This document shows positions 41,515-50,682 of a DNA stretch of 64,000 nt, piece by piece; the first letter of the stretch is position 1, and every line of letters starts with the position of its first letter. The notes under the pieces are model-generated. The model did not search any database and was not told the origin of the DNA. It saw nothing but the letters and a program-made list of their open reading frames with translations. Position numbers and translations under genes: made by a program. The DNA is taken from positions 1,364,001 through 1,428,000 of the forward strand of contig JASSUH010000001.1 of assembly GCA_031963445.1 (NCBI GenBank), written 5' to 3'. The stretch comes from JASSUD01 sp031963445. GTDB taxonomy: Bacteria; Pseudomonadota; Gammaproteobacteria; Burkholderiales; Burkholderiaceae.

Positions 41515-43761
41515 ATGAATTCTTCTGAATCTTTAACACCCGAAGTTTCGTCACCTTTATTAGATGATGCACTGCGCTTTGTACACGCGCATGCTAAGAC
41601 GTTGCAGTTACCCTCTGGTGAGGGAGCGGTTGAGCATGCGTTGGGGACGTTGCGTATTCTCGAAACCCTGAAGGCTGACCATGCTGCAAGAGTTGCTGCA
41701 GTGCTGTTCTCGATTGCGGCTCATGTCGATGTTTCGGATGAACCATTTACCGAGCGTTTCGGCGCAGAAATAGCACAGCTAGTGGCTGATGTATGTAAGC
41801 TGATGCGGCTAGGGATAGCGGGGGAAAAGGCCGCCAATTCACTGACCTCAAGCAAAGCGCCGCGCGATATCAAGCAGCAGCGCCGAGCGCAGGTTGAGGC
41901 ACTGCGCAAAATGCTCTTGGCTTTTTCACAAGACATTCGGATTGTCCTCATTAGATTAGCGTCACGTTTGCAAACACTGCGTTATCACGCTGCGCAAAAA
42001 AAACCACTTGATCTTGAAATTGCGCGAGAAACACTTGATCTAGATGCGCCTTTGGCCAATCGACTGGGCATTTGGCAGTTGAAATGGGAATTGGAAGATT
42101 TAGCGTTTCGCTTTGAAGACCCGCAGACTTATAAACGAATTGCACGTTGGCTTGACGAAAAGCGCGGGGAACGCGAGGGTTTTATTGCACAAGCGATGAA
42201 GCACTTACAAGATGAATTACAAAAGGCTGAAATCAAAGCCGAGATAAGCGGCCGCCCAAAGCATATTTATAGCATCTGGCGCAAGATGCAAGGCAAGCAA
42301 GTTGATTTTTCTGAGTTGTACGATGTGCATGCGTTTCGCGTGATTGTGCGTGATGTAAAAGACTGCTATGCGGTCTTAGGCGTTGTGCATCATATCTGGC
42401 AGCCTATTCCGAAAGAATTTGACGATTACATTTCGCGTCCTAAGCCAAATGGCTACAAATCGTTGCATACAGTCGTGCTGGACGAAGAGGGAAGGGCGCT
42501 GGAAGTGCAAATTCGTACCACCGAGATGCATCATTTTGCAGAATACGGTGTTGCAGCGCACTGGCGTTATAAGGAGGCGGGTACTAAAGGTTATCGTGGA
42601 CAGTTCGCAGCAGCAGGCCAATACGATGAAAAAATTGCATGGCTACGTCAATTGGTCGCTTGGAAAGCTGACATTACCAATAATCTGACACCGACTAAAT
42701 CTGCCACCAAGGATGCGCAACCTTTAGAAAACTTGCAGCCAATTCCGTTGGATGATCATCTCTATGTGCTGACTCCGCAGGCGCGTGTGATTGAGCTGCC
42801 TCCTAATGCGACGCCAGTGGATTTTGCTTACCACTTACATACTGAACTTGGCCACCGTTGTCGTGGCGCGCGTATTGATGGGGCGATGGTGCCGCTTAAT
42901 ACGCCGTTACAAAATGGTCAAACGGTAGAAATCATTTCGGTTAAGCAAGGCGGTCCCTCGCGTGATTGGCTTAATGCACAACATGGCTATTTACACAGTG
43001 GGCGGGCGAAGCAGAAAGTACGCGCGTGGTTTAACGCGATTGAAGCAGAAGAAAATATTGCGCAAGGGCGCAGCCTGCTTGAAAAAACTTTGCAACGTGA
43101 AGGCAAGACTTCAGTCAATCTTGATGAACTAGCCGTTAAGCTGAATTTCAAAACGGCAGAAGATTTATTCACTGCGCTTGGCAAAGAAGAATTTAGTCCA
43201 CGGCAAGTGGAACAAGTGCTGCGCGATGCACCGATTCAGGAGCCAGCAGAAACAGCAGAAATTATCACTAAAAAAAGTAGTAAGACGCCTCCAAAGGGGA
43301 CTGCCAATGGTGTGCTAATAGTGGGTGTGGGAGCCGTTGCAAGCCAATTCGCACGCTGCTGCCGCCCAGCGCCACCCGATGCTATCGCGGGTTTTGTGAC
43401 ACGCGGTAAGGGGGTGTCGATTCATCGTGAGCATTGCCCAAACTTTATGCGTTTGGTCAAACGCACACCTGAGCGAATTGTACAAACCAGTTGGTCTGCC
43501 GAAGCCGCAAGCGGCCAGGCTGAGAATGCTTATGCGATTGATCTTAAAGTTGAAGCAGTCGATCGCCCAGGCCTGCTGCGTGATATTTCTGAAATTCTGG
43601 TGCGCGAAAGAATCAATGTGCTTGGAGGAAAGGCGTCGTCTAAACATAACTTTGCCCTGATGCACTTCACGGTAGAAGTGCCTAACACACGGCAGGTGCA
43701 ACGCGCGCTTACCTTGCTTGGCAAAATACCCGGCGTATTACATGCGGTGCGTAAAAGTTAG
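41515..43761 (+). CDS. relA: (p)ppGpp synthetase RelA
   Basis: 748 residues. The N-terminal hydrolase-like domain lacks the catalytic His-Asp pair: VAAVLFSIAAHVDVSDE stands where SpoT proteins have LLHDVVEDT. The synthetase domain (about 240-350) has ELYDVHAFRVIVRDVKDCYA and PKEFDDYISRPKPNGYKSLH; EFDD is the RelA-type motif (SpoT has RFKD). Then TGS (DHLYVLTPQARVIELPPNAT), a helical zinc-finger region with CCRP and CPN, and ACT (DRPGLLRDISEILVRERINV). So it is the synthesis-only stringent-response enzyme, acting on ribosomes during amino acid shortage. The 3' end is duplicated at 47137-47276. Confidence 0.95.
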   Translation: MNSSESLTPEVSSPLLDDALRFVHAHAKTLQLPSGEGAVEHALGTLRILETLKADHAARVAAVLFSIAAHVDVSDEPFTERFGAEIAQLVADVCKLMRLGIAGEKAANSLTSSKAPRDIKQQRRAQVEALRKMLLAFSQDIRIVLIRLASRLQTLRYHAAQKKPLDLEIARETLDLDAPLANRLGIWQLKWELEDLAFRFEDPQTYKRIARWLDEKRGEREGFIAQAMKHLQDELQKAEIKAEISGRPKHIYSIWRKMQGKQVDFSELYDVHAFRVIVRDVKDCYAVLGVVHHIWQPIPKEFDDYISRPKPNGYKSLHTVVLDEEGRALEVQIRTTEMHHFAEYGVAAHWRYKEAGTKGYRGQFAAAGQYDEKIAWLRQLVAWKADITNNLTPTKSATKDAQPLENLQPIPLDDHLYVLTPQARVIELPPNATPVDFAYHLHTELGHRCRGARIDGAMVPLNTPLQNGQTVEIISVKQGGPSRDWLNAQHGYLHSGRAKQKVRAWFNAIEAEENIAQGRSLLEKTLQREGKTSVNLDELAVKLNFKTAEDLFTALGKEEFSPRQVEQVLRDAPIQEPAETAEIITKKSSKTPPKGTANGVLIVGVGAVASQFARCCRPAPPDAIAGFVTRGKGVSIHREHCPNFMRLVKRTPERIVQTSWSAEAASGQAENAYAIDLKVEAVDRPGLLRDISEILVRERINVLGGKASSKHNFALMHFTVEVPNTRQVQRALTLLGKIPGVLHAVRKS

Positions 43762-43848
43762 AGAGCTTGAGTGTCATTTCAAAGGCTTGGTATGCCTTGG
43801 TTGCGGTACAACTAATAGTTGCTGCGTACGTAACGCTGCCAGGGAGCG
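43701..43848. repeat. Direct repeat, copy 1 (relA 3' end and downstream)
   Basis: About 148 bases covering the last relA codons (CTTGGCAAAATACCCGGCGT) and downstream sequence to CGCTGCCAGGGAGCG. A slightly diverged second copy is at 47137-47276. Between them lie three minus-strand ORFs unrelated to the core genome. Confidence 0.85.
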
Positions 43849-43974
43849 TAGGTGAGCACCTTTAGCGCCCACCATGATTTGTCACATTGGCTCGCGTCAC
43901 TGCTCTCTAAAGGATGATTGAACGCTTATGGTTTTATTGCGGCATGCATATTTAACGGTAGCGATACAAGTCAT

Positions 43975-44388
43975 CTAGTTTTCGTTGTCTGCTACATAGA
44001 CTGAGCTGACCATTAGGAGAGGCATAAAAACGATAAGAAGTAATGCAGGCGCAACGCTTGTCAAAAGATTGGCGCCGTTAGTAGATTCATCTTTACCATT
44101 TTTTTGCGAATAACCTTCGAAATATAATAAAAGCGCCGCGTAAAGACCCATAGATGATATTCCCATGAGAAACCAAGGAAATTTGCCTCTCCAGCAAGAT
44201 ATTGACTGCTCTGTTTGACTCGAAGTTATTGGACCATGAGATGATTCTTCACCTATATGGGAAGAGGCGTCTGCTGATGAAGCACAGACCAATGATAAAG
44301 AGGAGTTCGCTGATTGGCTCTGCCCCAAATTTTCCATCCTTATTGCAATGCTAGATGGCCCAACTCCAGCCTGTACAGTCATGCCCAT
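43975..44388 (-). CDS. Hypothetical membrane protein of the relA islet
   Basis: 137 residues. The first 70 are Ser/Gln-rich and probably disordered (SSLSLVCASSADASSHIGEE-like). Two hydrophobic segments follow: FPWFLMGISSMGLYAALLLY and VAPALLLIVFMPLLMVSSVY. No family recognised. Its N-terminal composition and its neighbours suggest a protein of the same host-directed class, possibly targeted to a host membrane, but there is no direct evidence. Confidence 0.5.
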   Translation of the reverse strand: MGMTVQAGVGPSSIAIRMENLGQSQSANSSLSLVCASSADASSHIGEESSHGPITSSQTEQSISCWRGKFPWFLMGISSMGLYAALLLYFEGYSQKNGKDESTNGANLLTSVAPALLLIVFMPLLMVSSVYVADNEN

Positions 44389-44649
44389 TTTTATGCCTAA
44401 ACCTAAAAAGTAGTTGAATAAAGAAGCCCTATACCTCTAAAGCTATAAGCAGTAGATCTTTCCTCTAAAGCATAAAACGCTTCTTTGTTGGCACGATGTA
44501 AGATAAAACTAAAAATATAGAACGAAGAATGAAAAAAATGAGGGCATGATTGGACTGAGACTAAACATCACTTAAAACAAGATACAAGCGTAGTAATCGG
44601 CCTTTGGCCGCAATGCGTCTAGGACTCGCCTCGTTGAATACTTCTTTAT

Positions 44650-45360
44650 CTACCCACGTCTGCTACCCGAACTCGAAGACCTACGAAGCGGTTGTAGAGA
44701 GGATGTACGGGGGGGCACAGAAGGTTTCTCGCCTACACCTGGCGTTTGGCGAAGTGCAGCTTGTGAAGCTGCGAGTTGAGCGTAAGCAATAAGCTCAGTG
44801 GCTGACTGCAGCTTCAAAGGTGAATATTCATTGGGTCTTGGTAGACTAGATGTCCTAAGGGGGTAGGGGAGCTCCTTCTCCAAATTCATCGACGATCGAT
44901 CGGTTGCTGGATGGTCTTCAGGCTTTGGTGTCTGGGAGGTAGGAGCATAAAACCTCAAAGCCGCTTTCTTTACAGGGGCAAAAAGTTTTTCAAGGTCCTG
45001 TGATAGGGAGTTGTTGGCAGATGGCTCACTTGCGCCATTCTGTAGGCTAGATGTCCTAGGGGGGCAGGGGAGCTCCTTCTCCAAATTTATCGACGATCGA
45101 TCGGTTGCTGGATGGTCTTCAGGCTTTGTAGATGTCTGGGAGGTAGCAGCATAACCCCCCCGAGCCACCTCCTCTACAGGGGCAAAAAATTTTTCAAGGC
45201 CCTGTGATATGGAGGCGTTGGCAGTTGGCGTATTTGTCGTATTAGGCTGAAATAAATTCAGTACGCTAGATGTCATCTTCGTAAAAGCATCACGGATTGT
45301 GGTGGCGATTCGATTTTTAAGGGGAGCGCTTGTGTCAGTAGTACTGATGTTGCTATCCAT
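44650..45360 (-). CDS. Repeat protein, candidate effector (paralogue of the PPxY protein)
   Basis: 236 residues from MDSNISTTDTSAPLKNRIAT. After an N-terminal amphipathic helix (IRDAFTKMTSSVLNLF) come two copies of a unit of about 65 residues with core LEKFFAPVEEVARGGYAATS and KPEDHPATDRSSINLEKELP; the second copy reads LEKLFAPVKKAALRFYAPTS. The C-terminus is Ser/Arg-rich with proline motifs (PPRTSSLQPL). Related to 45760-46959, which has a similar start and DQPATEKS. No enzyme motif. The repeat is nearly exact in DNA, so it is recent. Confidence 0.6.
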   Translation of the reverse strand: MDSNISTTDTSAPLKNRIATTIRDAFTKMTSSVLNLFQPNTTNTPTANASISQGLEKFFAPVEEVARGGYAATSQTSTKPEDHPATDRSSINLEKELPCPPRTSSLQNGASEPSANNSLSQDLEKLFAPVKKAALRFYAPTSQTPKPEDHPATDRSSMNLEKELPYPLRTSSLPRPNEYSPLKLQSATELIAYAQLAASQAALRQTPGVGEKPSVPPRTSSLQPLRRSSSSGSRRG

Positions 45361-45759
45361 TTTTCCCACCCTATTCGACGTATTTTTTACGCCCTTAAGC
45401 TTACTGTAAAGACATTTATATTCGACTGCCCTACGGTTCGGAAAAAAAGTAATACAAAGCGAATGAGAGGTTCAATCCATTGATGACGATATGCAAAGCC
45501 TGCCATTTGCTTAACGAGATGTTGGTAATTTAGTTATGCGCCAGCAAATGGGTTAATTGGTCTTGGCATCAGCAGTGCGCGTGAGCGCATGTCTTCATTT
45601 TTTAGAGAAATTTTGCAAAATCCTGGCGCGGGGTCATGCTTTGCGGCCAGGATAATCGTATTGCCGGCATCGGAATTTTTTGCCCCAAGATTTTGCACGT
45701 CCTTTAATTTGGCCGAAAAATGTTTTATTGGCAGCTTTTACAAGCATTTTCAGCCCTTT

Positions 45760-46959
45760 CTACTTGTAAATTGATCTAAATTGGTTCCTCGACAGACTAC
45801 GAGATTTTGTGTGGAATGGTCCAGATTGTTTAGAGGGTGATGAGTTATTCATGAGGCTATTAGATCTTCTAAGAATTTGTGGTTGCTGTGCGGCGTGAAC
45901 GTCATCTCTATTTATAAAGGTTTCATCCGCTGATCGAGATAGTGCTTCACTATTGGCTACTCCCACTTGCTGAGAAGATTGGGTTGACTCGCTAGCGTTA
46001 AGGCTGCTTGCTGGTTGTAATCGAAACTGTGACTCTAAAGTTTGCACAGCAGAGTTCGCAGGCGCCATGGGGGCACGTGGGGTATCAGAAGAAAAATGCC
46101 CTAGCTGAGGTGTTGTAATTGGCCGATGTGTTTCCCTCTTAGGAGTAGGCGAGGGATGAGAAAGTTCCATCTGCTTAGCTTCAGTCTCTACGCTGTTCCT
46201 AGAGGACTGCATAGTCCGATCGACTAAAGCATTAAGATCACTCTGGGGCAAATAGCTAGATGAAAGTTGCACGGTTATAGGTGGTGTATCTTCATTTCGC
46301 GGCGGCGGTGGGAGCATCTGAAATTCCACGAAAGAAGGTTTCTCAAGTGGCATTGAAGAATCAGTCTGTGACTCATCAGGTAGTTTTTTCATAAAACGTG
46401 CTATGACTTTTCGGGCGAAAGATTGAAGCTGCTCTCGTGACATGGAATGAGATTTAAATTCCACGTTTATAGATTTTTCAGTTGCAGGCTGGTCGCGAGA
46501 ATTAGTCTCAGACAGCGGCAGCTTAAGTGTTACGTGGGATGGCAGCTGTCTGAATGGAAATGAATTGTCAGGGTTAGGCTGCTGTTTGAGAATATGAGAT
46601 GATGACTGAGTAGCTTCGTAAGGTGGCGGTGAAGCGTAAATTTGATATGGCACTGGCTGTTTGAGAATATGAGATGGTGACTGACTAGCCTCGTAAGATG
46701 GCGGTGAATCGGGATGATTAAGCTCATGCCTTACTGACGAGCTCTTGGCGTGTGTATTGAACGTTTCATGACGAGACTTTGCCCTAAAGGATCTGTGCGA
46801 TTTCTCAAATGGTAACGGTGCATTACTTTGACTTTGAAATGAGGTCTTTAAAAAGCCCATCATTTTGAATATTGCCTGTTTAAGCGTAGTCCACACTCGC
46901 TCCCAAGCACTACTTTTAGGGCTTGCCTCAGAATTACTCCTGTCATCGCTCTCCACCAT
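45760..46959 (-). CDS. Proline/serine-rich protein with two PPxY motifs, candidate host-ubiquitin-pathway effector
   Basis: 399 residues from MVESDDRSNSEASPKSSAWE at 46959, which has a GGAAGGGAAAGG ribosome site; the frame opens at 47013. An N-terminal amphipathic helix (WTTLKQAIFKMMGFLKTSF) is followed by two near-repeats carrying PPSY (86-89) and PPPY (111-114) inside PPSYEASQSPSHILKQP and PPPYEATQSSSHILKQQ. PPxY is the classical ligand of WW domains, for example in NEDD4/Rsp5 ubiquitin ligases and their adaptors. The rest is disordered and Ser/Pro-rich with LPPPPRNEDTPP. No signal peptide. Secretion and binding are inferred. Confidence 0.65.
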   Translation of the reverse strand: MVESDDRSNSEASPKSSAWERVWTTLKQAIFKMMGFLKTSFQSQSNAPLPFEKSHRSFRAKSRHETFNTHAKSSSVRHELNHPDSPPSYEASQSPSHILKQPVPYQIYASPPPYEATQSSSHILKQQPNPDNSFPFRQLPSHVTLKLPLSETNSRDQPATEKSINVEFKSHSMSREQLQSFARKVIARFMKKLPDESQTDSSMPLEKPSFVEFQMLPPPPRNEDTPPITVQLSSSYLPQSDLNALVDRTMQSSRNSVETEAKQMELSHPSPTPKRETHRPITTPQLGHFSSDTPRAPMAPANSAVQTLESQFRLQPASSLNASESTQSSQQVGVANSEALSRSADETFINRDDVHAAQQPQILRRSNSLMNNSSPSKQSGPFHTKSRSLSRNQFRSIYK

Positions 46960-47136
46960 TACCTTTCCCTTCCTATTTTTAGTTTCATTGCTGCTGTTAT
47001 GTATTAGCGGCACTGTAGAAGGTCTGGATATAAAGCTATTTTACGATTTAGAAACTAAGTAACGTAAAGCGAAAGAGAAGTTCAATGTCGAGGTGAGGTG
47101 TGAGCCCCAAGGTATACGGTTAAGCAAGGCGGCCCA

Positions 47137-47276
47137 GCGCGCACTTACCTTACTTGGCAAAATACCCGGCGTATTACATGCAGTGCGTAAAAGTTAGAGA
47201 GTTTGGGTGTAATTCCAAGGGGTTGGTATGCCGTGGACTAGTAAGTTGCTGTGCTGCACCACGCTGCCAGGGAGCG
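47137..47276. repeat. Direct repeat, copy 2 (relA 3' end fragment)
   Basis: CGCGCACTTACCTTACTTGG continues through the last relA codons and stop, then the same downstream text to ACGCTGCCAGGGAGCG. A few percent of bases differ from copy 1. It has no relA gene attached. Confidence 0.85.
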
Positions 47277-47290
47277 CTTGAACATATTCT

Positions 47291-47531
47291 TAGAGCTTGT
47301 TCATCATCTTCGGAAATTAACTTTGAGGCCCTCATGTTGGGGTTCCTTCGTCACCCCAACCTACACTTTGGCTTTTTTCGTAGGTTGGGGTGACGAAGGA
47401 ACCCCAACACAACCCACCTCAAAACTCCATCCCAATTACCTCAGCAGCACGTTGAGGTGATGAAGGAACCTCAACATGATTGCCGATAGCCTCTTAAATC
47501 TCTCCTCTTTGAGATCGTGAACAGGTTATGA
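47291..47531. repeat. Dispersed palindromic repeat (GTTGGGGTTCC family), double or nested
   Basis: TAGAGCTTGTTCATCATC begins a full hairpin (GTTGGGGTTCCTTCGTCACC and inverse) ending near 47430. A second partial copy (GTTGAGGTGATGAAGGAACC to GATCGTGAACAGGTTA) follows directly. A nested insertion explains it. Confidence 0.8.
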
Positions 47532-47613
47532 GAGTCTGTTCAAAGTCAAAAGAGGAGAGGCATTAGAGGTAACCAGTAGACATGTGGGCAACATACACAC
47601 TCGTGAGCAACAC

Positions 47614-49722
47614 TTAAGCTGCCAGTTTGGAAAGATCGGCTATGCAATTCATTTGGGCGTGCAGCTGGGCAAGTAATGCGAGGCGGTTAGTTCGTAGCGC
47701 CTGATCATCGCTATTGACCATCACTTGCTCAAAGAAGGTATCGACGCTTAAACGTAACTGGGCCAACGTAGAAAGTGCTTCGGTGTAGCGATTAGCTGCC
47801 AGATGTGCTTGTACGTTCGGCGTGAGTTTTTCGAGTTGCTCATGCAGCCCATGTTCAGCGCTTTCAGTAAATAACTGAGGCTGCACGTTGAGATGGGTGG
47901 CTGACGATTTTTTGAGGATATTGGCAATCCGTTTATTGGCAGCCGCCAAGGCACTCGCTTCTGGCAGTGTAGTAAAGGCACGCACCGCCTTGAGTCTAGC
48001 GATTAAATCGTCAAGTCGAGTTGGCGCATCCTGCAGCACGGCCTCTATTTCATCTAGTTGATAACCACGTTCTCGTAATAAGCCGCGTAGCCTATCGGTG
48101 CAAAAAGTGAGCAGCGCGGGTAACGGGTCGTTGACATTGGGCAGGTTGGCAAAGGGCGCATAGCCAATTTGCAGAAGTGTTGTCAATTCAAGCGGCAAAG
48201 CTTTTTCAAGCAGAATACGTAGCGCGCCTAAGGCATGGCGGCGCAATGCAAAAGGATCTTTCTCTCCGGTTGGGACTAGACCAATCCCCCAGATACCGAC
48301 GAGCGTTTCTACTTTATCGGCAAGGGCAACGATAGTGCTAACAGGATTAGCAGGAAGGGCATCGCCAGCAAAACGTGGTTGATAGTGTTCATTGCAGGTG
48401 CGCGCAACCAGTTCATCTTCTCCATCATGACGAGCGTAATACATGCCCATCACACCTTGCAGCTCAGGAAATTCGCCGACCATAGCCGTCGTTAAATCAG
48501 CTTTAGCCAGATAAGCAGCGCGTGCCGCGAGATCAGGGTTAACGCCCAATAATGGAGCGAGCTGAGTAGCAATGGTCTGAATGCGTTCAATGCGCTGTAA
48601 TTGCGAGCCTAACTTTTGATGGTAAATAACATCGGCAAGCAGTGGCACGCGCTCAGCCAGCGGTTGTTTTTTATCTTGCTCGAAAAAGAATTTGGCATCG
48701 GCTAAACGAGGCCGCACCACACGCTCATTTCCTTCAATAATTTCTTTTGGCGTAGCGCTCTCTATATTCGAGACCACTAAAAAGCGTGCTTGCAGCCGAT
48801 GGTTGGCATCCGTTAGTGCGAAATATTTCTGATTGGTCTGCATCGTCAGAATTAAGCATTCTTGCGGTACGCTTAAATAGATTTCATCAAAGTGGCAGAC
48901 GTAGACCGTGGGCCATTCGACCAGAGCGGTCACTTCATCCAGTAAAGCATCGGGCATCAATACGTTGTCATGACCTGCACAGGCTAATAGCTGAGCGCGG
49001 ATCGCTTCGCGCCGTGCTGTGTAGCTAGCCAATACACGGCCTGTATCACGCAAAGTGTCAGCATAAGGTTGTGCCTCAGAAAGCGTGATCTCGCCTGATG
49101 ATAAAAAGCGATGGCCCCAAGTCGTGCGCCCTGCAACTAACCCTAAAGCTGTTACGGGAACGATGTCTGAGCCATGCAAAGCCACTAGCCCATGCGCAGG
49201 CCGGACAAATTGTACCGCCGTGCCATCTGAACGTTGATAACTCATCGTTTTGGCGATAGGCAATTGCGTTAGTGTTTCATCTAGCGCCGCTTGCAATGCA
49301 TCTGCTAGTTCTGCACCAGGCACTGTACGTGTGACGAAGAAGGCTTCATGTTTCCCATCCGAAGCTCTTTCAAAATCTGCAAGCGTCAAATGCGAGAGCT
49401 TAAGTGCCGCTAACTTTTTGATAAGCGGTGCACTAGCTTGACCTTCATTATCTAGCGCCACTGAGACAGGCAAAACTTTTTCACGCACCTCTTTCGCCGC
49501 TGCGCGAGCGTGTACTTGGTTAATTAACACAGCGAGCCGGCGTGGCGTCGCATAGCTTTCATAGCTCGCTCCGTCAGCCAGCAGTTCAAAGCCTGCAAGC
49601 CGTGTCATCAATCCATCAGCAAAAGCCTTCGCTAATTGTGCGAGTGACTGAGGGGGGAGCTCTTCGGTGAATAATTCAACCAATAGCGGAAAAGTAGAGG
49701 AGGAAGAGGTGGTTTTCATCAC
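47614..49722 (-). CDS. glyS: Glycyl-tRNA synthetase beta subunit
   Basis: 702 residues. LLVELFTEELPPQSLAQLAK opens the protein; KTMSYQRSDGTAVQFVRPAH, WPTVYVCHFDEIYLSVPQEC, LILTMQTNQKYFALTDANHR, AYLAKADLTTAMVGEFPELQ and GMYYARHDGEDE are the diagnostic beta-subunit motifs, and the C-terminal anticodon-binding part (DPFALRRHALGALRILLEKA) is intact. Needed with glyQ to charge tRNA-Gly. It follows glyQ by 32 bases in an operon. In Burkholderia gmhB and plsC usually follow; here a repeat and the relA islet do. Confidence 0.97.
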   Translation of the reverse strand: MMKTTSSSSTFPLLVELFTEELPPQSLAQLAKAFADGLMTRLAGFELLADGASYESYATPRRLAVLINQVHARAAAKEVREKVLPVSVALDNEGQASAPLIKKLAALKLSHLTLADFERASDGKHEAFFVTRTVPGAELADALQAALDETLTQLPIAKTMSYQRSDGTAVQFVRPAHGLVALHGSDIVPVTALGLVAGRTTWGHRFLSSGEITLSEAQPYADTLRDTGRVLASYTARREAIRAQLLACAGHDNVLMPDALLDEVTALVEWPTVYVCHFDEIYLSVPQECLILTMQTNQKYFALTDANHRLQARFLVVSNIESATPKEIIEGNERVVRPRLADAKFFFEQDKKQPLAERVPLLADVIYHQKLGSQLQRIERIQTIATQLAPLLGVNPDLAARAAYLAKADLTTAMVGEFPELQGVMGMYYARHDGEDELVARTCNEHYQPRFAGDALPANPVSTIVALADKVETLVGIWGIGLVPTGEKDPFALRRHALGALRILLEKALPLELTTLLQIGYAPFANLPNVNDPLPALLTFCTDRLRGLLRERGYQLDEIEAVLQDAPTRLDDLIARLKAVRAFTTLPEASALAAANKRIANILKKSSATHLNVQPQLFTESAEHGLHEQLEKLTPNVQAHLAANRYTEALSTLAQLRLSVDTFFEQVMVNSDDQALRTNRLALLAQLHAQMNCIADLSKLAA

Positions 49723-49754
49723 TTATTGTTAATGCAGTATTTCCTGTGCTTGCG

Positions 49755-50666
49755 TTATACAGATAGAGGCTTGCTATTCAACATAGGAAAGCCTAATTTT
49801 TCGCGTGAATCATAATAGGCTTGCGCGACTAGGCGTGATAAAGCGCGGATGCGTCCGATATAGGCTGCTCGGGCGGTCACTGAAATGGCACCACGCGCAT
49901 CTAGCAAGTTGAAAGTGTGGCTAGCTTTTAAAATCATTTCATACGCAGGCAACGCGAGAGGTACTTCGATCAGGCGTTTGGCCTCGGCTTCATAATGATT
50001 GAAAAAATCGAAAAGCAAGCTGGTGTTGGACTGCTCAAAGTTATAGGTAGATTGCTCAAATTCATTTTGATGGAAGACATCGCCGTATAAGAGTTTGCGT
50101 TTGCTTCCTTGCTCATCCCATTCAGTCCAAACTAAATCGTAAACATTGTCAACTTTCTGTAGGGCCATGGCGAGCCGCTCAAGGCCATAGGTAATTTCGC
50201 CGAGCACGGGTTTGCAATTCAGTCCGCCTACTTGTTGAAAGTAGGTGAATTGGGTGACTTCCATGCCATTGAGCCAAACTTCCCAGCCCAAACCCCAGGC
50301 ACCTAAGGTAGGGTTTTCCCAATTATCTTCAACAAAACGCACATCGTTTTGCGTCAAATCAAGGCCAAGCGCCTGCAAGGAGGCCAGATACAGATCAAGA
50401 ATATTTTCTGGCGCTGGCTTGAGCGCAACTTGATATTGATAGTAGTGCTGTAAACGGTTGGGATTTTCGCCATAGCGCCCATCTTTCGGGCGACGCGAAG
50501 GTTGCAAGTAAGCGGCGCGCCAAGGCTCTGGCCCAAGTGCGCGCAAGAAAGTAGCGGGATGCGAAGTGCCTGCGCCGACCTCCATATCTAGGGGTTGCAA
50601 GAGTGCACAGCCCTGGTCATTCCAGTACGCTTGTAGGTTGAGGATGAGTTGTTGGAAGGTCAGCAT
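49755..50666 (-). CDS. glyQ: Glycyl-tRNA synthetase alpha subunit
   Basis: 303 residues: TFQQLILNLQAYWNDQGCAL, LQPLDMEVGAGTSHPATFLR, ALGPEPWRAAYLQPSRRPKD and YGENPNRLQHYYQYQVALKP are the catalytic signature of the class II alpha subunit. VGGLNCKPVLGEITYGLERL also fits. Forms an alpha2-beta2 enzyme with GlyS. The lnt gene lies 16 bases upstream, giving one transcription unit. Confidence 0.97.
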   Translation of the reverse strand: MLTFQQLILNLQAYWNDQGCALLQPLDMEVGAGTSHPATFLRALGPEPWRAAYLQPSRRPKDGRYGENPNRLQHYYQYQVALKPAPENILDLYLASLQALGLDLTQNDVRFVEDNWENPTLGAWGLGWEVWLNGMEVTQFTYFQQVGGLNCKPVLGEITYGLERLAMALQKVDNVYDLVWTEWDEQGSKRKLLYGDVFHQNEFEQSTYNFEQSNTSLLFDFFNHYEAEAKRLIEVPLALPAYEMILKASHTFNLLDARGAISVTARAAYIGRIRALSRLVAQAYYDSREKLGFPMLNSKPLSV

Positions 50667-50682
50667 AAAAAATTTTTACAAA

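Noticed and set aside
41515..43761. Bifunctional SpoT/Rel enzyme
   Set aside because: The His-Asp hydrolase motif is missing and the synthetase has EFDD, the RelA form.
45589..45774. 61-residue plus-strand ORF between the two repeat proteins
   Set aside because: TTTTGCAAAATCC-type repeat-like text and no ribosome site; no support for coding.
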